Source: Trueperaceae bacterium
GTDB lineage: Bacteria; Deinococcota; Deinococci; Deinococcales; Trueperaceae
Direction: 5' to 3'
Assembly (NCBI GenBank): GCA_036381595.1
Contig: DASVCN010000035.1
Location: 21,561-85,560 of the forward strand
Length of the DNA stretch: 64,000 nucleotides
Shown here: piece after piece, positions 45,296 to 54,239 of the stretch
Position numbering within the stretch: the first letter of the stretch is position 1
Layout: every line of letters begins with the position of its first letter
Notes under the pieces: model-generated
Databases searched by the model: none
The model's input: only the letters and a program-made list of their open reading frames with translations
Told to the model about the DNA's origin: nothing
Translations under genes and position numbers: made by a program

Positions 45296-45868
45296 CTACC
45301 TCCCCCTTGACCGGATCGCGTTCGGCTCCGGCCCGACCTGGAGACCTGCAACGAACAGCTGTCCATCCGCTGGCGCTCCGGCAACACCGGGCGCCCTGAA
45401 GAACGGCGGTAACGGCTCCTGCTGTTCCGGGGGCCGGGGAGGCGCCGGGGCAGGTGACGGCGAAGAGGGAGGAGGTACCGGCTCGAGCGGGAAGAGTTCG
45501 GGGTTCCCCTGGCCCATAGGCCCGTTGGGCCTTCCAGCGCCGGGGCGCATCCGGAAGAGTTGCCCCTCCTGATAGAAGTAGAGGGGGCACTCGGCCTGCT
45601 GAGGGGACTGGCCCTGGCCGCCGGGAAGTCCCTGGCCGGGCAACGGGATCAGCTCCCGCGGATCGTCCGGTTGCCGAGAGAACTGGACGAGGTCCAGGGC
45701 CGACCGGCTCCAGCTGTAGACGGGATAGGGCGTGCGATCTGCCGTCAGACGACCGACGGCGAAGGCGGCTACGACAACCACCGAACCGGCCACTACCGAG
45801 ATCATCCGTCCGAAACGGGCGGAATCCCACCACGGTGAGTGGCGGCTCCCCCGCTGCCGCTGCCCCAT
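45296..45868 (-). CDS. Pro-rich single-helix membrane protein heading the MoxR operon
   Basis: A 190-residue frame from an ATG at 45868; the start is uncertain as the ribosome site is poor. One helix near the N-terminus (MISVVAGSVVVVAAFAVG) is followed by an extracytoplasmic region rich in Pro/Gln/Gly (PPPSSPSPAPAPPRPPEQQE) and an AECPLYFYQEGQLFRMRPG segment. It ends 5 nt before moxR. I do not recognise the family; it could present a substrate or anchor for the MoxR-VWA machine. Confidence 0.6.
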   Translation of the reverse strand: MGQRQRGSRHSPWWDSARFGRMISVVAGSVVVVAAFAVGRLTADRTPYPVYSWSRSALDLVQFSRQPDDPRELIPLPGQGLPGGQGQSPQQAECPLYFYQEGQLFRMRPGAGRPNGPMGQGNPELFPLEPVPPPSSPSPAPAPPRPPEQQEPLPPFFRAPGVAGAPADGQLFVAGLQVGPEPNAIRSRGR

Positions 45869-46033
45869 GCGGCATGCTATGAGCAGTTCAGGTGATGGAC
45901 GTGAGGATGGCGGCGGTTTGATGAGAAGACACGCCGTCGATGCCCGCCCGGCGGAACGGCTTGCAGTCCAACCTCGGAGGTGGGGCCTTCGACCCCACGT
46001 GAGGGACGGATCCAGAATAACCAGCAAACCCGC

Positions 46034-46075
46034 TTGACAAGTTACACGACACCAACATAACCTGATGGCAGGTTA
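46034..46075 (+). promoter_or_regulatory. Promoter with inverted repeat upstream of 46138 gene
   Basis: TTGACA (46034-46039) with a weak -10 (CATAAC, 46056-46061). TAACCTG-N4-CAGGTTA (46058-46075) is a perfect 7-bp inverted repeat overlapping the -10 and the likely +1, and a GTTA half-site lies at 46041. Reads as a repressed promoter for the small basic protein gene. Confidence 0.5.
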
Positions 46076-46137
46076 CAGGGCGGCGATAGCCCGTAGTTCG
46101 AGCGCCCGCCTCCCGCGGCCGGAAGGGAAGGGAACGC

Positions 46138-46623
46138 ATGGTCGACTACCGACTCGTCAAAGATCACCAGCAGCAACTGGTGTCCGAGGTCCAGCGGCTG
46201 CGAGTGGCGAGGACCGCAAGGCAGAGCCGTGAGCTAACGACGGGCGGCAGCCCGGATCGGCAGTCGGGGCGTTCGGCGCGCCTCCCCTCCCTCCTCGAGC
46301 TCGAACGGGCGTTGAGCCGGAAGCTCACGCTCGACGCCTGCCGGCGTGCCCGGCGCGTCGCCCGGCGCCGAGCGTTGGCGAAGTTCTCGCGCACTCACTC
46401 GCTCTGGTACCGGTCGCTGTTCGGTCGGCGTTCGCTCCGGGCCCTGCCCGACGACTTCTTCGCGCGAAGCCCAGCCTCGCTGGCGCGCTCCTGGGCCGCC
46501 CAGTTCCCCTACTTCCGAGAGGTCAGCCGCGATCGTGACGTGGCGAGGCTCGAACCGATCGCCAGGGAGTTCCTGCAACTCCTCGCCGAAGAGGAGAGGC
46601 GGCTGGCGGTGTCGAACTGCTGA
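46138..46623 (+). CDS. Small Arg-rich hypothetical protein
   Basis: A 161-residue frame with high GC at third positions, a GGAAGGGAA ribosome site and an operator-bearing promoter. The N-terminus (MVDYRLVKDHQQQLVSEVQR) is helical; the centre is very basic (DACRRARRVARRRALAKFSR) and the C-terminal half is helical (RSWAAQFPYFREVSRDRDVA). Possibly nucleic-acid binding by charge alone. Not recognised. Confidence 0.5.
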   Translation: MVDYRLVKDHQQQLVSEVQRLRVARTARQSRELTTGGSPDRQSGRSARLPSLLELERALSRKLTLDACRRARRVARRRALAKFSRTHSLWYRSLFGRRSLRALPDDFFARSPASLARSWAAQFPYFREVSRDRDVARLEPIAREFLQLLAEEERRLAVSNC

Positions 46624-46692
46624 CCGGGAGCAGAGTCCCGCGGCGTTCGCGGCGGCCGACGCGCGATCTCGGCGGGCCGGGCCCGGCGCTCG

Positions 46693-46747
46693 CCGGTGGC
46701 TCCACCGGGCCGCTCGGACCCTCGCCGGTAACACGGTGGCGCCACCG
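46693..46747. repeat. GC-rich inverted repeats between convergent genes
   Basis: CCGGTGG-CT-CCACCGG (46693-46708) and CGGTGGCGCCACCG (46734-46747) are two perfect, related palindromes, each after a CTCGCCGGT-like or CACGGT context. They sit between convergent stop codons and may act as terminators. Confidence 0.45.
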
Positions 46748-46763
46748 GATCCCTGATCCCTTG

Positions 46764-47594
46764 TCAAGCTGTCGAAGCCCGCCTGATTAGGGTGGTGCTC
46801 AGCAGGGTGAGCCCCCGGATCTCCAGCCCCTCTGCCTGGCCCAGGAGTTGCCGAGCCGCCCGCCGGCCCAGTTCGACGACATCGGCGGCTACCGTGGTCA
46901 GTCCCGCCGCCTGGGCCTCGATCCCGTCTCCGAAGCCGGCGACCACCACCTGCCCGGGCACTTCGAGCCCCCTCCCACGCAGCTCCTCGAGGCAAGCGAT
47001 CGCCATGAGGTAGTCGGCGGCAACGAGTGAATCGAGCTCGCCTCCGCCAGCGAGGAACTCGCCCACCGCCACCGCGGCCTGTCCAGGCTCGAACTCGCCG
47101 GACAGGAAGCGAGTCTCGTCCACCTCGAGGCCACGCCGCATCAGCTGACGGCGGAACGCCGCCTCCCGCTCTACGCTGTCCTGTTGGCGCGGGCTCCCGC
47201 CCACGTAGAGCGGCCGGCGCCTGCCGCACCGGTCGAACACCTCGGCCGCCAGCAGCTCGAGCCCATGGCGGTTGTCGTGCATTATCGAGGGCACTTCCAG
47301 CCCGGCGACGCCGTGACTGACCAGGGTGGTGGGGATGCCGCCGGCGTGCAGCGAGGCGATCGTCTCGTCGGGCAGGACATCGGCGATGAGCATGACGAGC
47401 AGGTTCTCGCCGCGGAGGCGATCGGCGACCGCCGCCGAGTCGGACGGCCGCGGCACCTCGAGCACCTCCACCCGGTAGGCGCGGGCCTGCGCCACCTCCT
47501 CGGCCCCGCTGATGATGCTGCGCTGGAACACCCGTCGCCTGTTGTTGGTGACGACGAGCAGCCGTGGCGACTCGCCGTTCCCTCGCGGCCTCAT
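46764..47594 (-). CDS. LacI-type periplasmic-binding-fold sensor lacking a DNA-binding domain
   Basis: A 276-residue protein from the ATG at 47594, which overlaps the ROK stop by 4 nt. From residue 12 it is a LacI/GalR sensor fold: LLVVTNNRRRVFQRSIISGA, IPTTLVSHGVAGLEVPSIMHD, RPLYVGGSPRQQDSVEREAAF, LVAADYLMAIACLEELRGRG, VVVAGFGDGIEAQAAGLTTV. No helix-turn-helix precedes it, unlike true LacI proteins of about 340 residues. It probably binds a sugar and works through the adjacent ROK protein, or is a decayed repressor. Confidence 0.8.
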   Translation of the reverse strand: MRPRGNGESPRLLVVTNNRRRVFQRSIISGAEEVAQARAYRVEVLEVPRPSDSAAVADRLRGENLLVMLIADVLPDETIASLHAGGIPTTLVSHGVAGLEVPSIMHDNRHGLELLAAEVFDRCGRRRPLYVGGSPRQQDSVEREAAFRRQLMRRGLEVDETRFLSGEFEPGQAAVAVGEFLAGGGELDSLVAADYLMAIACLEELRGRGLEVPGQVVVAGFGDGIEAQAAGLTTVAADVVELGRRAARQLLGQAEGLEIRGLTLLSTTLIRRASTA

Positions 47595-48751
47595 ATGATC
47601 GCCAACTCCTTCTGCAGTGCCAGGGCAACCGCGCCCAGCGCTCCGGTGAGGCGGGTGCTGGCCAGGGAGAGCCGAACTTCCTCCAGCTCTTGCGGGGGGA
47701 GCCACAGGGCGGCGGCGGATCGAAGCGCGGTGACGAACTCCTCGCCCAGGTCGGTGATGGGGCCAGCGATCGACAGGTGCTCGGGCCTGATCAACGCCAC
47801 CGCCCAGGCTACGAGAGGGGCCAGCAGATCGGCCGTGCGGGCGATCAGCTCGAGCGCTTCGGCCGAACCGCGGTTGGCCAAGTAGCGGAGTTCGAGGTAG
47901 TCGACCTCTTCACCGTCGGCTCGCCCCAGCAGCCGGCGGATCTCGCAGGCCAGCTCACCCTTGCTGCCCAGCACCCGCGCGAGGTCGCCCGCCCCGACCG
48001 GCTGCCCGTGAAGGCGCAGTCCGCCCAGGTCGGCGCCGTAGTGGACGGAGCCCCGCTCGAGGGTCACGCCCACCTCAACACCCCGTTCGACGAGCAGCGT
48101 GACCAGCCGCCTGGGCGCTGCCGTCTGCAGTTCACCGAAGGCGAACTGGGCAAGGGCAGAGAGTTGGGTGCCGTGAGCGGCGTGGACGGGGACCCGGTGA
48201 CGCTTGGTCAGCGGTTCGGCTACCTCCAGTTCGCTCCAACCGAGCGCGCTCGAGCGGGTGACTCTGCCGGAGGCGCCATCGACCACCCCCGGCAGGCCCA
48301 CGCCGATGCAGAGAAGGGGCGCGTCGAGTTGCGCCCGCAGTCCGTCGATGACCCCGTTGAGCAGCTCGAGCGGCCGTTCCGGGTCGAGCTCGACCCGGTG
48401 TTCGGCGATCACTTCGCCGGCGAGGTCGGTGAGCACCCCGGTGACCGTGAAGTGGTCGACGCCCACTCCGATGACCTGGCGTGCCGCCGGCTGGAACTCG
48501 ATGAGGCGGGGCCTCTTGCCGCCGCTCTCCGAAGCCTGGCCGTGTCCGCGCTCGCTCACCAGGCCCTCGTCTATGAGCTCGGCGACGAGGTTGGACACCG
48601 TCGGCTTGGTGAGTCCCGTCACCTGGGCCAGCGAGGCCCGGCTCTTCGAAAGTCCGAGGTAGATGGCCCGGAGCAGCATCTGCCGGTTGTGCCGGCGGAG
48701 TTGCTCATGAGTAGCCTTCTGCTGAGACAAGGTGTCTTCCAGTTTAGGCAA
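47591..48751 (-). CDS. ROK family transcriptional repressor (NagC/XylR type)
   Basis: A 386-residue protein from a TTG at 48751 (a second TTG at 48730 is possible). The N-terminal winged helix is SRASLAQVTGLTKPTVSNLV AELI in pattern, followed by a ROK sugar-kinase-like domain (IGVGLPGVVDGASGRVTRSS, LSIAGPITDLGEEF). The zinc-binding CxCGxxGC loop of active ROK kinases is missing, as in many pure regulators. It overlaps nagZ by 8 nt and closes an amino-sugar transport operon; the site AGTAAGG-AAA-CCTTACT before the binding-protein gene is its likely operator. Confidence 0.88.
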   Translation of the reverse strand: MPKLEDTLSQQKATHEQLRRHNRQMLLRAIYLGLSKSRASLAQVTGLTKPTVSNLVAELIDEGLVSERGHGQASESGGKRPRLIEFQPAARQVIGVGVDHFTVTGVLTDLAGEVIAEHRVELDPERPLELLNGVIDGLRAQLDAPLLCIGVGLPGVVDGASGRVTRSSALGWSELEVAEPLTKRHRVPVHAAHGTQLSALAQFAFGELQTAAPRRLVTLLVERGVEVGVTLERGSVHYGADLGGLRLHGQPVGAGDLARVLGSKGELACEIRRLLGRADGEEVDYLELRYLANRGSAEALELIARTADLLAPLVAWAVALIRPEHLSIAGPITDLGEEFVTALRSAAALWLPPQELEEVRLSLASTRLTGALGAVALALQKELAII

Positions 48752-50225
48752 TGCTCGCCTTCCGTTCGGGAAGACGAACGGGCAGGACGCCTGTCGGCTC
48801 CATCTCGCCGAAGAGCACCCGAACTGCCGCCTCGGTGTTCGCCGCGCGGATACCGTATGTGCAGACGCATGGGACGTGCGGGGGGGTGATCAGTGCGTCA
48901 GCGGGACTCCTGACCACCAGGTGGATCAAGTCGACTCCGCTCTGCGAGAGCTTCTCTACCACTTCCCGTTGGTCGTCGTCGCTCACCGCGTTCGAGGTCG
49001 CCACGATCACGGCCCCGCAGGCAGTAAGCGCGAACGGCCCATTGCCGTCCTCCACCACCTCCAGGTTCGGGTGGCGGGCCCGCAGCTGTTCCGGCAGGCG
49101 CAACTCCACTCGGGAGGAGGAGTCGGCCGGAGTCAGGTCGCCGACGCGGGGCAGGATCAGCCCCAGCCGCTCCTCCGGTTCGAGCCGAAGCGGCAGCTGC
49201 CCGGACCCCCGGACGAGGGTCACGGCCCGGTCGGCGATCTCCTGCGCCAACCCCCTGCCGTTGCCGATGCTCTCGAGTCGGGGAAGATCGCGGGGAAGCC
49301 GGCGGCGTGCGCCGGCGATCCTCTCCAGGCTCGCCCGCCGATAGTGGGGTTCGAGCGCCCTCAGCAACTCGGCCTGGTCGGGCAAGTGACCCAGCATCAC
49401 GAGGTCGGCACCGGCGTCGAGCGCCTCGCGGGCTCGCAGTTCGGCGGGGCCGTCGGCGACTGCCGCCATGTCCATCGCGTCGGTTACGGCGAGGCCCTCG
49501 AAACCGAGTTCGGTCCGCAGCAGGTCGCTCATTACGGCCTTGGACAGTGTCGCCGGCCGATCGTCCAGGTGCGGGTAGCGGACGTGGGCGCCCATGACCG
49601 CGCCCACTCCGGCTGCGATCGCGGCCCTGAAGGGGACTAGTTCGGCGCTGGACAGCTGCTCCCGCTTCCGGGCCACTACCGGCGCCAGGTGGTGGGAGTC
49701 GAGTGCGGTGTCGCCATGCCCGGGGAAGTGCTTCGCGGTCGCCACCACCCCGGTGCTCTGCATTCCGCGGATGAGGGCAGCGCCCAGCTCGGCGACCCGG
49801 CCAGGCTCGTCCCCGAAGGCGCGGGTACCTACGACGGCGCTCTCCAGGTGACCGGCGAGGTCCAGTACCGGCGCGAAGTTCATGTTGCAGCCCAGCGCCA
49901 GCAGCTCGAGCCCCAGCAGCCTGCCCGCCTTCTCTGCCAGTTCGGGGGAGCGGGTAGCGCCCAGAGCCATGTTCCCGGGAAGCTCGGTGGTGCCGCCGGT
50001 TACCGCCATCAGCTGGCCACCCTCCTGATCGATGCCGATCAGCGGCGGGGGCACGCGCCCTCGGCGGGCGGCCTCGTGCAGGGAGTCGGTGAGCTCGCGC
50101 AGTTGGGCCGGTGACGCGACGTTGTAGGCGAACAGGCAGATCGCGGCTATCCGCCCTTCCGTCACGCCGTCGAGCACCCATTCGGGCGGGAAGAGACCGC
50201 GGAAGCTCACCATCAGCTGGCCCAC
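48744..50225 (-). CDS. Glycoside hydrolase family 3, NagZ-like beta-N-acetylhexosaminidase
   Basis: About 493 residues from a GTG at 50225 with AAGGGG 5 nt upstream. It lacks a signal peptide, so it acts in the cytoplasm. The NagZ signature KHFPGHGDTALDSHH (about 165-179, with the His/Asp acid pair) and the nucleophile Asp in AVTDAMDM are present, plus IGIDQEGGQLMA at the N-terminus. A C-terminal alpha/beta domain (from LPLRLEPEERLGLILP) is extra to the ~340-residue minimal NagZ. It should cleave terminal GlcNAc from muropeptides or chito-oligosaccharides. Sits in the transport operon, 2 nt after the MalG-type permease. Confidence 0.9.
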   Translation of the reverse strand: MGQLMVSFRGLFPPEWVLDGVTEGRIAAICLFAYNVASPAQLRELTDSLHEAARRGRVPPPLIGIDQEGGQLMAVTGGTTELPGNMALGATRSPELAEKAGRLLGLELLALGCNMNFAPVLDLAGHLESAVVGTRAFGDEPGRVAELGAALIRGMQSTGVVATAKHFPGHGDTALDSHHLAPVVARKREQLSSAELVPFRAAIAAGVGAVMGAHVRYPHLDDRPATLSKAVMSDLLRTELGFEGLAVTDAMDMAAVADGPAELRAREALDAGADLVMLGHLPDQAELLRALEPHYRRASLERIAGARRRLPRDLPRLESIGNGRGLAQEIADRAVTLVRGSGQLPLRLEPEERLGLILPRVGDLTPADSSSRVELRLPEQLRARHPNLEVVEDGNGPFALTACGAVIVATSNAVSDDDQREVVEKLSQSGVDLIHLVVRSPADALITPPHVPCVCTYGIRAANTEAAVRVLFGEMEPTGVLPVRLPERKASIA

Positions 50226-50227
50226 GG

Positions 50228-51139
50228 CTACCCCTTGCTCCCGGTCATGCTTATCCCCTCGATGAAGTAGCGCTGGGTGAGGAGGAAGACCACCAACACC
50301 GGGATGACGAAGAGGACGCTCGCGGCCATGATCTCCTGCCACGGCAGCGGCGACTCCTGGAGGTTGTTCTTCTGCGCGACGTAGATGGGCATGGTGTAGA
50401 GTTCCGCCTTCTGCAGGTAGATGAGTGGCTGGATGAGGTTGTTCCACTGCGCCACGAAGAGGAAGACGGTGATGGTTGCGACCGCCGGCCTGGAGAGGGG
50501 CAGGATCACGTACCACCAGGTCTGTAGCGGGTTTGCCCCGTCGATACTGGCCGCTTCGTCCAGGTCCCGCGGCAGGGTCAGCATGAACTGCCGCAGCAGG
50601 AACACAAGCGCAGCTCCGCCTGCGAAGAAGCCGGGGATAGTGATCGGGTTGAAGGTGCGCAGCCAGCCGAGTTCGTAGAACATCACGTACTGAGGCACCA
50701 GCGTGGCCTGCACCGGCAGCATCAGCGTGCCCATCATCAGGCCGAAAACGAGGTTCCGGCCGGGCCAGCGCAGGCGGCTGAAGGCGTAGGCGACGAAGGC
50801 GATCGAGCCGACGGTGCCGAGCAGCGACAGCCCCACTGTGAAGAAGCTGTTGCCGTAGGCCCGCCAGAACGAGCTCTCCCCGAGCAGTTCGCCGTAGTTC
50901 GACCACTGCGGGGTCTCGGGCAGGAGCTTCAGCTGCGGTTGCCCTACCTCCTCGATCGTCTTGAGTGAGGTGCCGGTCATCCAGGCCAGCGGGAAGAGGA
51001 AGAAGGCGGAGGCGCCCACGAGCACGGCGTAGACGAGCAGTGTCACTGTCCTCCGCCTGAACGCTGCCCCGGCCAGTATCCCCCTCGCCGTGCGGTCCGA
51101 GAGGACAGCTGGTGGGCGGGTCGTGGCGTCAACCTTCAT
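50228..51139 (-). CDS. Sugar ABC transporter permease (MalG type)
   Basis: A 303-residue permease with six helices and the EAA loop LDEAASIDGANPLQTWWYVI LPLSRPA in pattern. It ends YFIEGISMTGSKG, typical of the family. It starts inside the preceding permease gene (11-nt overlap). The ATPase is not in the operon and is probably a shared MsmK-like protein coded elsewhere. Confidence 0.92.
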   Translation of the reverse strand: MKVDATTRPPAVLSDRTARGILAGAAFRRRTVTLLVYAVLVGASAFFLFPLAWMTGTSLKTIEEVGQPQLKLLPETPQWSNYGELLGESSFWRAYGNSFFTVGLSLLGTVGSIAFVAYAFSRLRWPGRNLVFGLMMGTLMLPVQATLVPQYVMFYELGWLRTFNPITIPGFFAGGAALVFLLRQFMLTLPRDLDEAASIDGANPLQTWWYVILPLSRPAVATITVFLFVAQWNNLIQPLIYLQKAELYTMPIYVAQKNNLQESPLPWQEIMAASVLFVIPVLVVFLLTQRYFIEGISMTGSKG

Positions 51140-52925
51140 AGTGGACCCACCTGCTGTAGCGGAACTGGAAGACCGTGAGGGTAACGATGATCAGCGCCAG
51201 GATCCAGCTCGCCGCTGCTCCCTGGCCTATCTCGAGCTGTCTGAAGGTGCGCTCGTAGAGGAAGTAGGCGGCGGAAGCGAGGCTGCTCTCGGTGCGTGGG
51301 GTCTGGATTATGTAGACGGCCTCGAACGTCTGTAGCGCCGCGATCAGTCCGATGACGATGTTGTAGAACATCGCTGGCGAGATCATCGGCAGGGTTATCC
51401 GGAAGAAGCGCTGGACGGGCCCGGCGCCATCGACCTGGGCCGCTTCGTAGAGGGAGCTGGGCACCCCCTTGAGGGCGGCGAGGAAGATGAGCATGCCGGT
51501 GCCGGCGCTCCACATTGTGATGAGCACTAGCGACGGCTTCGCCCAGAGTTCGTTCTGCAGCCAGAGCGGAACCCGGTCCAGGCCGGGCAGCGTCGAGGCC
51601 ACCTGGCGGAAGAGGGCGAAGTGGAAGACCGGGGAACCGCTCGTTTCCGCTATGGCGCCGAACGCCGCGAAGTAGCGGAAACCGTCCAGCAGAGATCCCA
51701 GCGCCAGCAGTGCCAGCAGGCCGGTCGAGACTCCCAGCAGCGTCTTCCTCTGCCCCTTCTCGAGCGCCGGGATCAGGGTCGCCGCGGCCAGCACAGCCAC
51801 CGTTCCCCATATCCAGGCCGAGGAGGGCAGCAGCGCGGGGAAGACGTCCTCGAGGTAATCGAGGTCGCCGGGCCGGGCGATGGGGCTGCTCAGGGTGAGC
51901 AGCCGGAGGATCGCCGAGAAGTGGCCGTCCTCGATCATCACCAGTCTGACGGCGAGCAGGACGCCCAGGATGCCCGTGCCGGCGAACGTCAGGCCGAGCC
52001 GGCGCGGTTCGAGTCGCTTCCGGCGCCAGAGGAGGAACGAGATCGCCGCGACGAACGCGCAACCGAGCCAGAAGGCCGGGTCGATCCGCTCTGCCACGAG
52101 TCCCCGCACCAGCAGGGTCAGGCCCAGCACGATCGCTATCACTTCCGCCAACCGCGCGGCCGTTTCGCGCTTCCCGCTGTCGAACTCGCCCCGCAGGAGG
52201 TAGCCGAACACGGCCGCCCCGATCAGAGAAGGGAGGAGATAGGAGAAGGCGCCTACCGGGTCGCCACGGGAGATGCCGGAGTAGAAGGCGTTGAACGCCT
52301 CGACGACGAAGATGAAGCTCCGGTAGAGCCAGTCGAGTCCGGGGAGCGACTGGGCGATGGAGCTGAGCGAGATGTTCACGAAGCCGCCGTTCGAGGCGAG
52401 CATGTAGCGCCAGGCGAGCAGGATGGCGGGACCGCCGGCGAGGATCACGGGGAGATAGAAGATCAGTCGGAAGATACCTATGCCCGGCATGGGCCGGCTC
52501 ACCAGCATCGCCATGCCCAAGGCGGTGACTATCTGAAGTGGAACGCCCACGAGGGCGTAGTAGAAGCTGTTGTACATCGCCTGGGTGAAGCGGCGGCCGT
52601 GCGCGCCAAGGCCCTCGATGAGGACCCGGTAGTTCTCGAGGCCGATCCACTCGAGTGGGCGGCCCAGACGGTAGTCGGTGAAGCTGTAGTAGAGGGAGGC
52701 CAGCGCCGGGCCCACGACGAAGATGAGGAAGCCCAGGATCCAGGGGGAGGCGAAGAGGTAGCCCCAGAAGGCGCGCCTCTGAAGGGCTGCCGAACCTCCT
52801 CGCCAGGCTGCGACACTACTGGCTGCCTTGCCTATTGCGAGGCTGCCCACCACGATGAAGGCGACCGTCGCGAATGACCAGTAGAGGTTGTGGAGTCTAG
52901 CTGCGGTGGCGGTGTCGATGTCCAT
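51129..52925 (-). CDS. Sugar ABC transporter permease (MalF type) with large membrane insertion
   Basis: A 598-residue MalF-type permease, about twice the usual ~300. The N-terminal part (helices, IFRLIFYLPVILAGGPAIL to residue ~185) and the C-terminal part (from about 450, with the EAA loop LYEAAQVDGAGPVQRFFRIT) are normal. Between them, residues ~200-450 add about six to seven hydrophobic helices and a charged loop (RRKRLEPRRLG). The two edges carry similar sequence (SIAQSLPGLDWL and QVASTLPGLDRV), as if the insert split a duplicated loop. Unusual; the standard permease fold seems intact on both sides. Confidence 0.88.
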   Translation of the reverse strand: MDIDTATAARLHNLYWSFATVAFIVVGSLAIGKAASSVAAWRGGSAALQRRAFWGYLFASPWILGFLIFVVGPALASLYYSFTDYRLGRPLEWIGLENYRVLIEGLGAHGRRFTQAMYNSFYYALVGVPLQIVTALGMAMLVSRPMPGIGIFRLIFYLPVILAGGPAILLAWRYMLASNGGFVNISLSSIAQSLPGLDWLYRSFIFVVEAFNAFYSGISRGDPVGAFSYLLPSLIGAAVFGYLLRGEFDSGKRETAARLAEVIAIVLGLTLLVRGLVAERIDPAFWLGCAFVAAISFLLWRRKRLEPRRLGLTFAGTGILGVLLAVRLVMIEDGHFSAILRLLTLSSPIARPGDLDYLEDVFPALLPSSAWIWGTVAVLAAATLIPALEKGQRKTLLGVSTGLLALLALGSLLDGFRYFAAFGAIAETSGSPVFHFALFRQVASTLPGLDRVPLWLQNELWAKPSLVLITMWSAGTGMLIFLAALKGVPSSLYEAAQVDGAGPVQRFFRITLPMISPAMFYNIVIGLIAALQTFEAVYIIQTPRTESSLASAAYFLYERTFRQLEIGQGAAASWILALIIVTLTVFQFRYSRWVHYEG

Positions 52926-52994
52926 CAGGTGCTCGTGCCGGCGTGGCAGGGACGCGGAGGCCGGGATAGGTCCCGGCCTCCGGTCCGATTCGGC

Positions 52995-54239
52995 TCAAAG
53001 GTAGCCGTAATCCTCCAGGATGGCGTCGTACTCCTCCTTGAGGAACTGTTGAGTGTCCTCGAGGCTCTGCTGATCGCTCAGGTAGAGGTTCACCTGCTCG
53101 ACGATGAGCGGGCGCAGTTCGGCGCTGGCCCTGATGTCCGAGAAGGAACGTCCGTACTCGACGGCCATGTCGAGCATGTCCGACCATACCTCGCTGCTCT
53201 CTCTGATCCGGGTCCAGGCGTCCTGACGGGTAGGGGTGAAGCCGGCTACCTCGTTCAGCGCCAGGGCGTTCTCCTGCGAGCCGATGAACTTCAGGAACTC
53301 GACCGCCAGCTCCGGGTCCTCGACGTAGCTCGGCACCGAGAGCCAGTCGGTGAAGACCTGGATGAGCGGCTCGCCATCCGGGCCGGCAGGGTAGGGGGCG
53401 ATTACGATCTCGTTCCACAGCGGATCGCTCACGGGCGGCATGTTCCACATCGGGAAGATACCGCTGACCACGAGGTCGGAGGCGATGGGCGGCCCCTGCA
53501 TGGGCGGCAGCCCGGCGGTGGTCTCGGTGGGCAGGATCGCGCGGCGGCGGTCGTACATGAACTGCAGGGCCTGGGCGGTCTCGTCGCTGTCGAAGGCGCT
53601 GCTGCCGTCTTCGTGATAGAGCTCGCCCCCTGCGGTCCAGACGTAGGCGATGAACTCCTGAGCGTCGAAGAGCCCGCCGCCGATGTCCATGAAGCCCATC
53701 TTCTGAACCGCGCCGTCCGCTACCTCGGAGTTGGCTTCCACGAAGGCGATGGCGTCCTCGAAGGTGAGGGGCGGTATGGCGGAGGGGTCGGCCGCCAGGT
53801 CGCTGCGGTAAAAGATGGGGCGCGGGCTCATCAGCAGCGGCAGGCCGCGCAGGTGTCCCTCCCAGGTGGCCGTTTCGAGGGCGGCCGGCAGATACTCTTC
53901 CAGATCGGGCCAGTCGCCGATGTATGGATCGATGTCGGTGAGCAGGTCGCCATATGTGGCGGCGTATTCGGAGCCGAGGTAGACGATGTCGGGCCCGTCG
54001 CCGGTGGTGATCCAACCGGCCACCGCGGCGTCGAAGTCGCCCCAGCCGCCGGTGATTATGTCGAGGTCTACGTCCGGGTGGGATTCCTGGAAGGCCGGGA
54101 AGGCCTCCTCGCGGAACCAGTCCATCGTGTCTTCGGTGAGGCCGGTGATGTAGATCTCCAACGACCGCTGCGCGGTTGCGAAGGAGAGGGCGGCTAGGGC
54201 GAGCGCGATCAGCGCGCTCCTAAGACCTTTCATTCTCAT
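52995..54239 (-). CDS. Sugar ABC transporter substrate-binding protein
   Basis: A 414-residue extracellular solute-binding protein (family 1). Signal MKGLRSALIALALAALSFATAQ; no lipobox Cys is present, so it is periplasmic or soluble. Body features: EEAFPAFQESHPDVDLDIIT, WITTGDGPDIVYLGSEYAA, GLPLLMSPRPIFYRSDL and EFLKFIGSQENALALNEVAG. First gene of the amino-sugar operon, behind a promoter with a ROK-type operator. Confidence 0.92.
   Translation of the reverse strand: MRMKGLRSALIALALAALSFATAQRSLEIYITGLTEDTMDWFREEAFPAFQESHPDVDLDIITGGWGDFDAAVAGWITTGDGPDIVYLGSEYAATYGDLLTDIDPYIGDWPDLEEYLPAALETATWEGHLRGLPLLMSPRPIFYRSDLAADPSAIPPLTFEDAIAFVEANSEVADGAVQKMGFMDIGGGLFDAQEFIAYVWTAGGELYHEDGSSAFDSDETAQALQFMYDRRRAILPTETTAGLPPMQGPPIASDLVVSGIFPMWNMPPVSDPLWNEIVIAPYPAGPDGEPLIQVFTDWLSVPSYVEDPELAVEFLKFIGSQENALALNEVAGFTPTRQDAWTRIRESSEVWSDMLDMAVEYGRSFSDIRASAELRPLIVEQVNLYLSDQQSLEDTQQFLKEEYDAILEDYGYL

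Noticed and set aside
46234..47628. Long minus-strand open frame (464 codons)
   Set aside because: It is very Arg/Gly/Pro rich, has no domain, and overlaps the LacI-type sensor gene in another frame; a GC-rich shadow.
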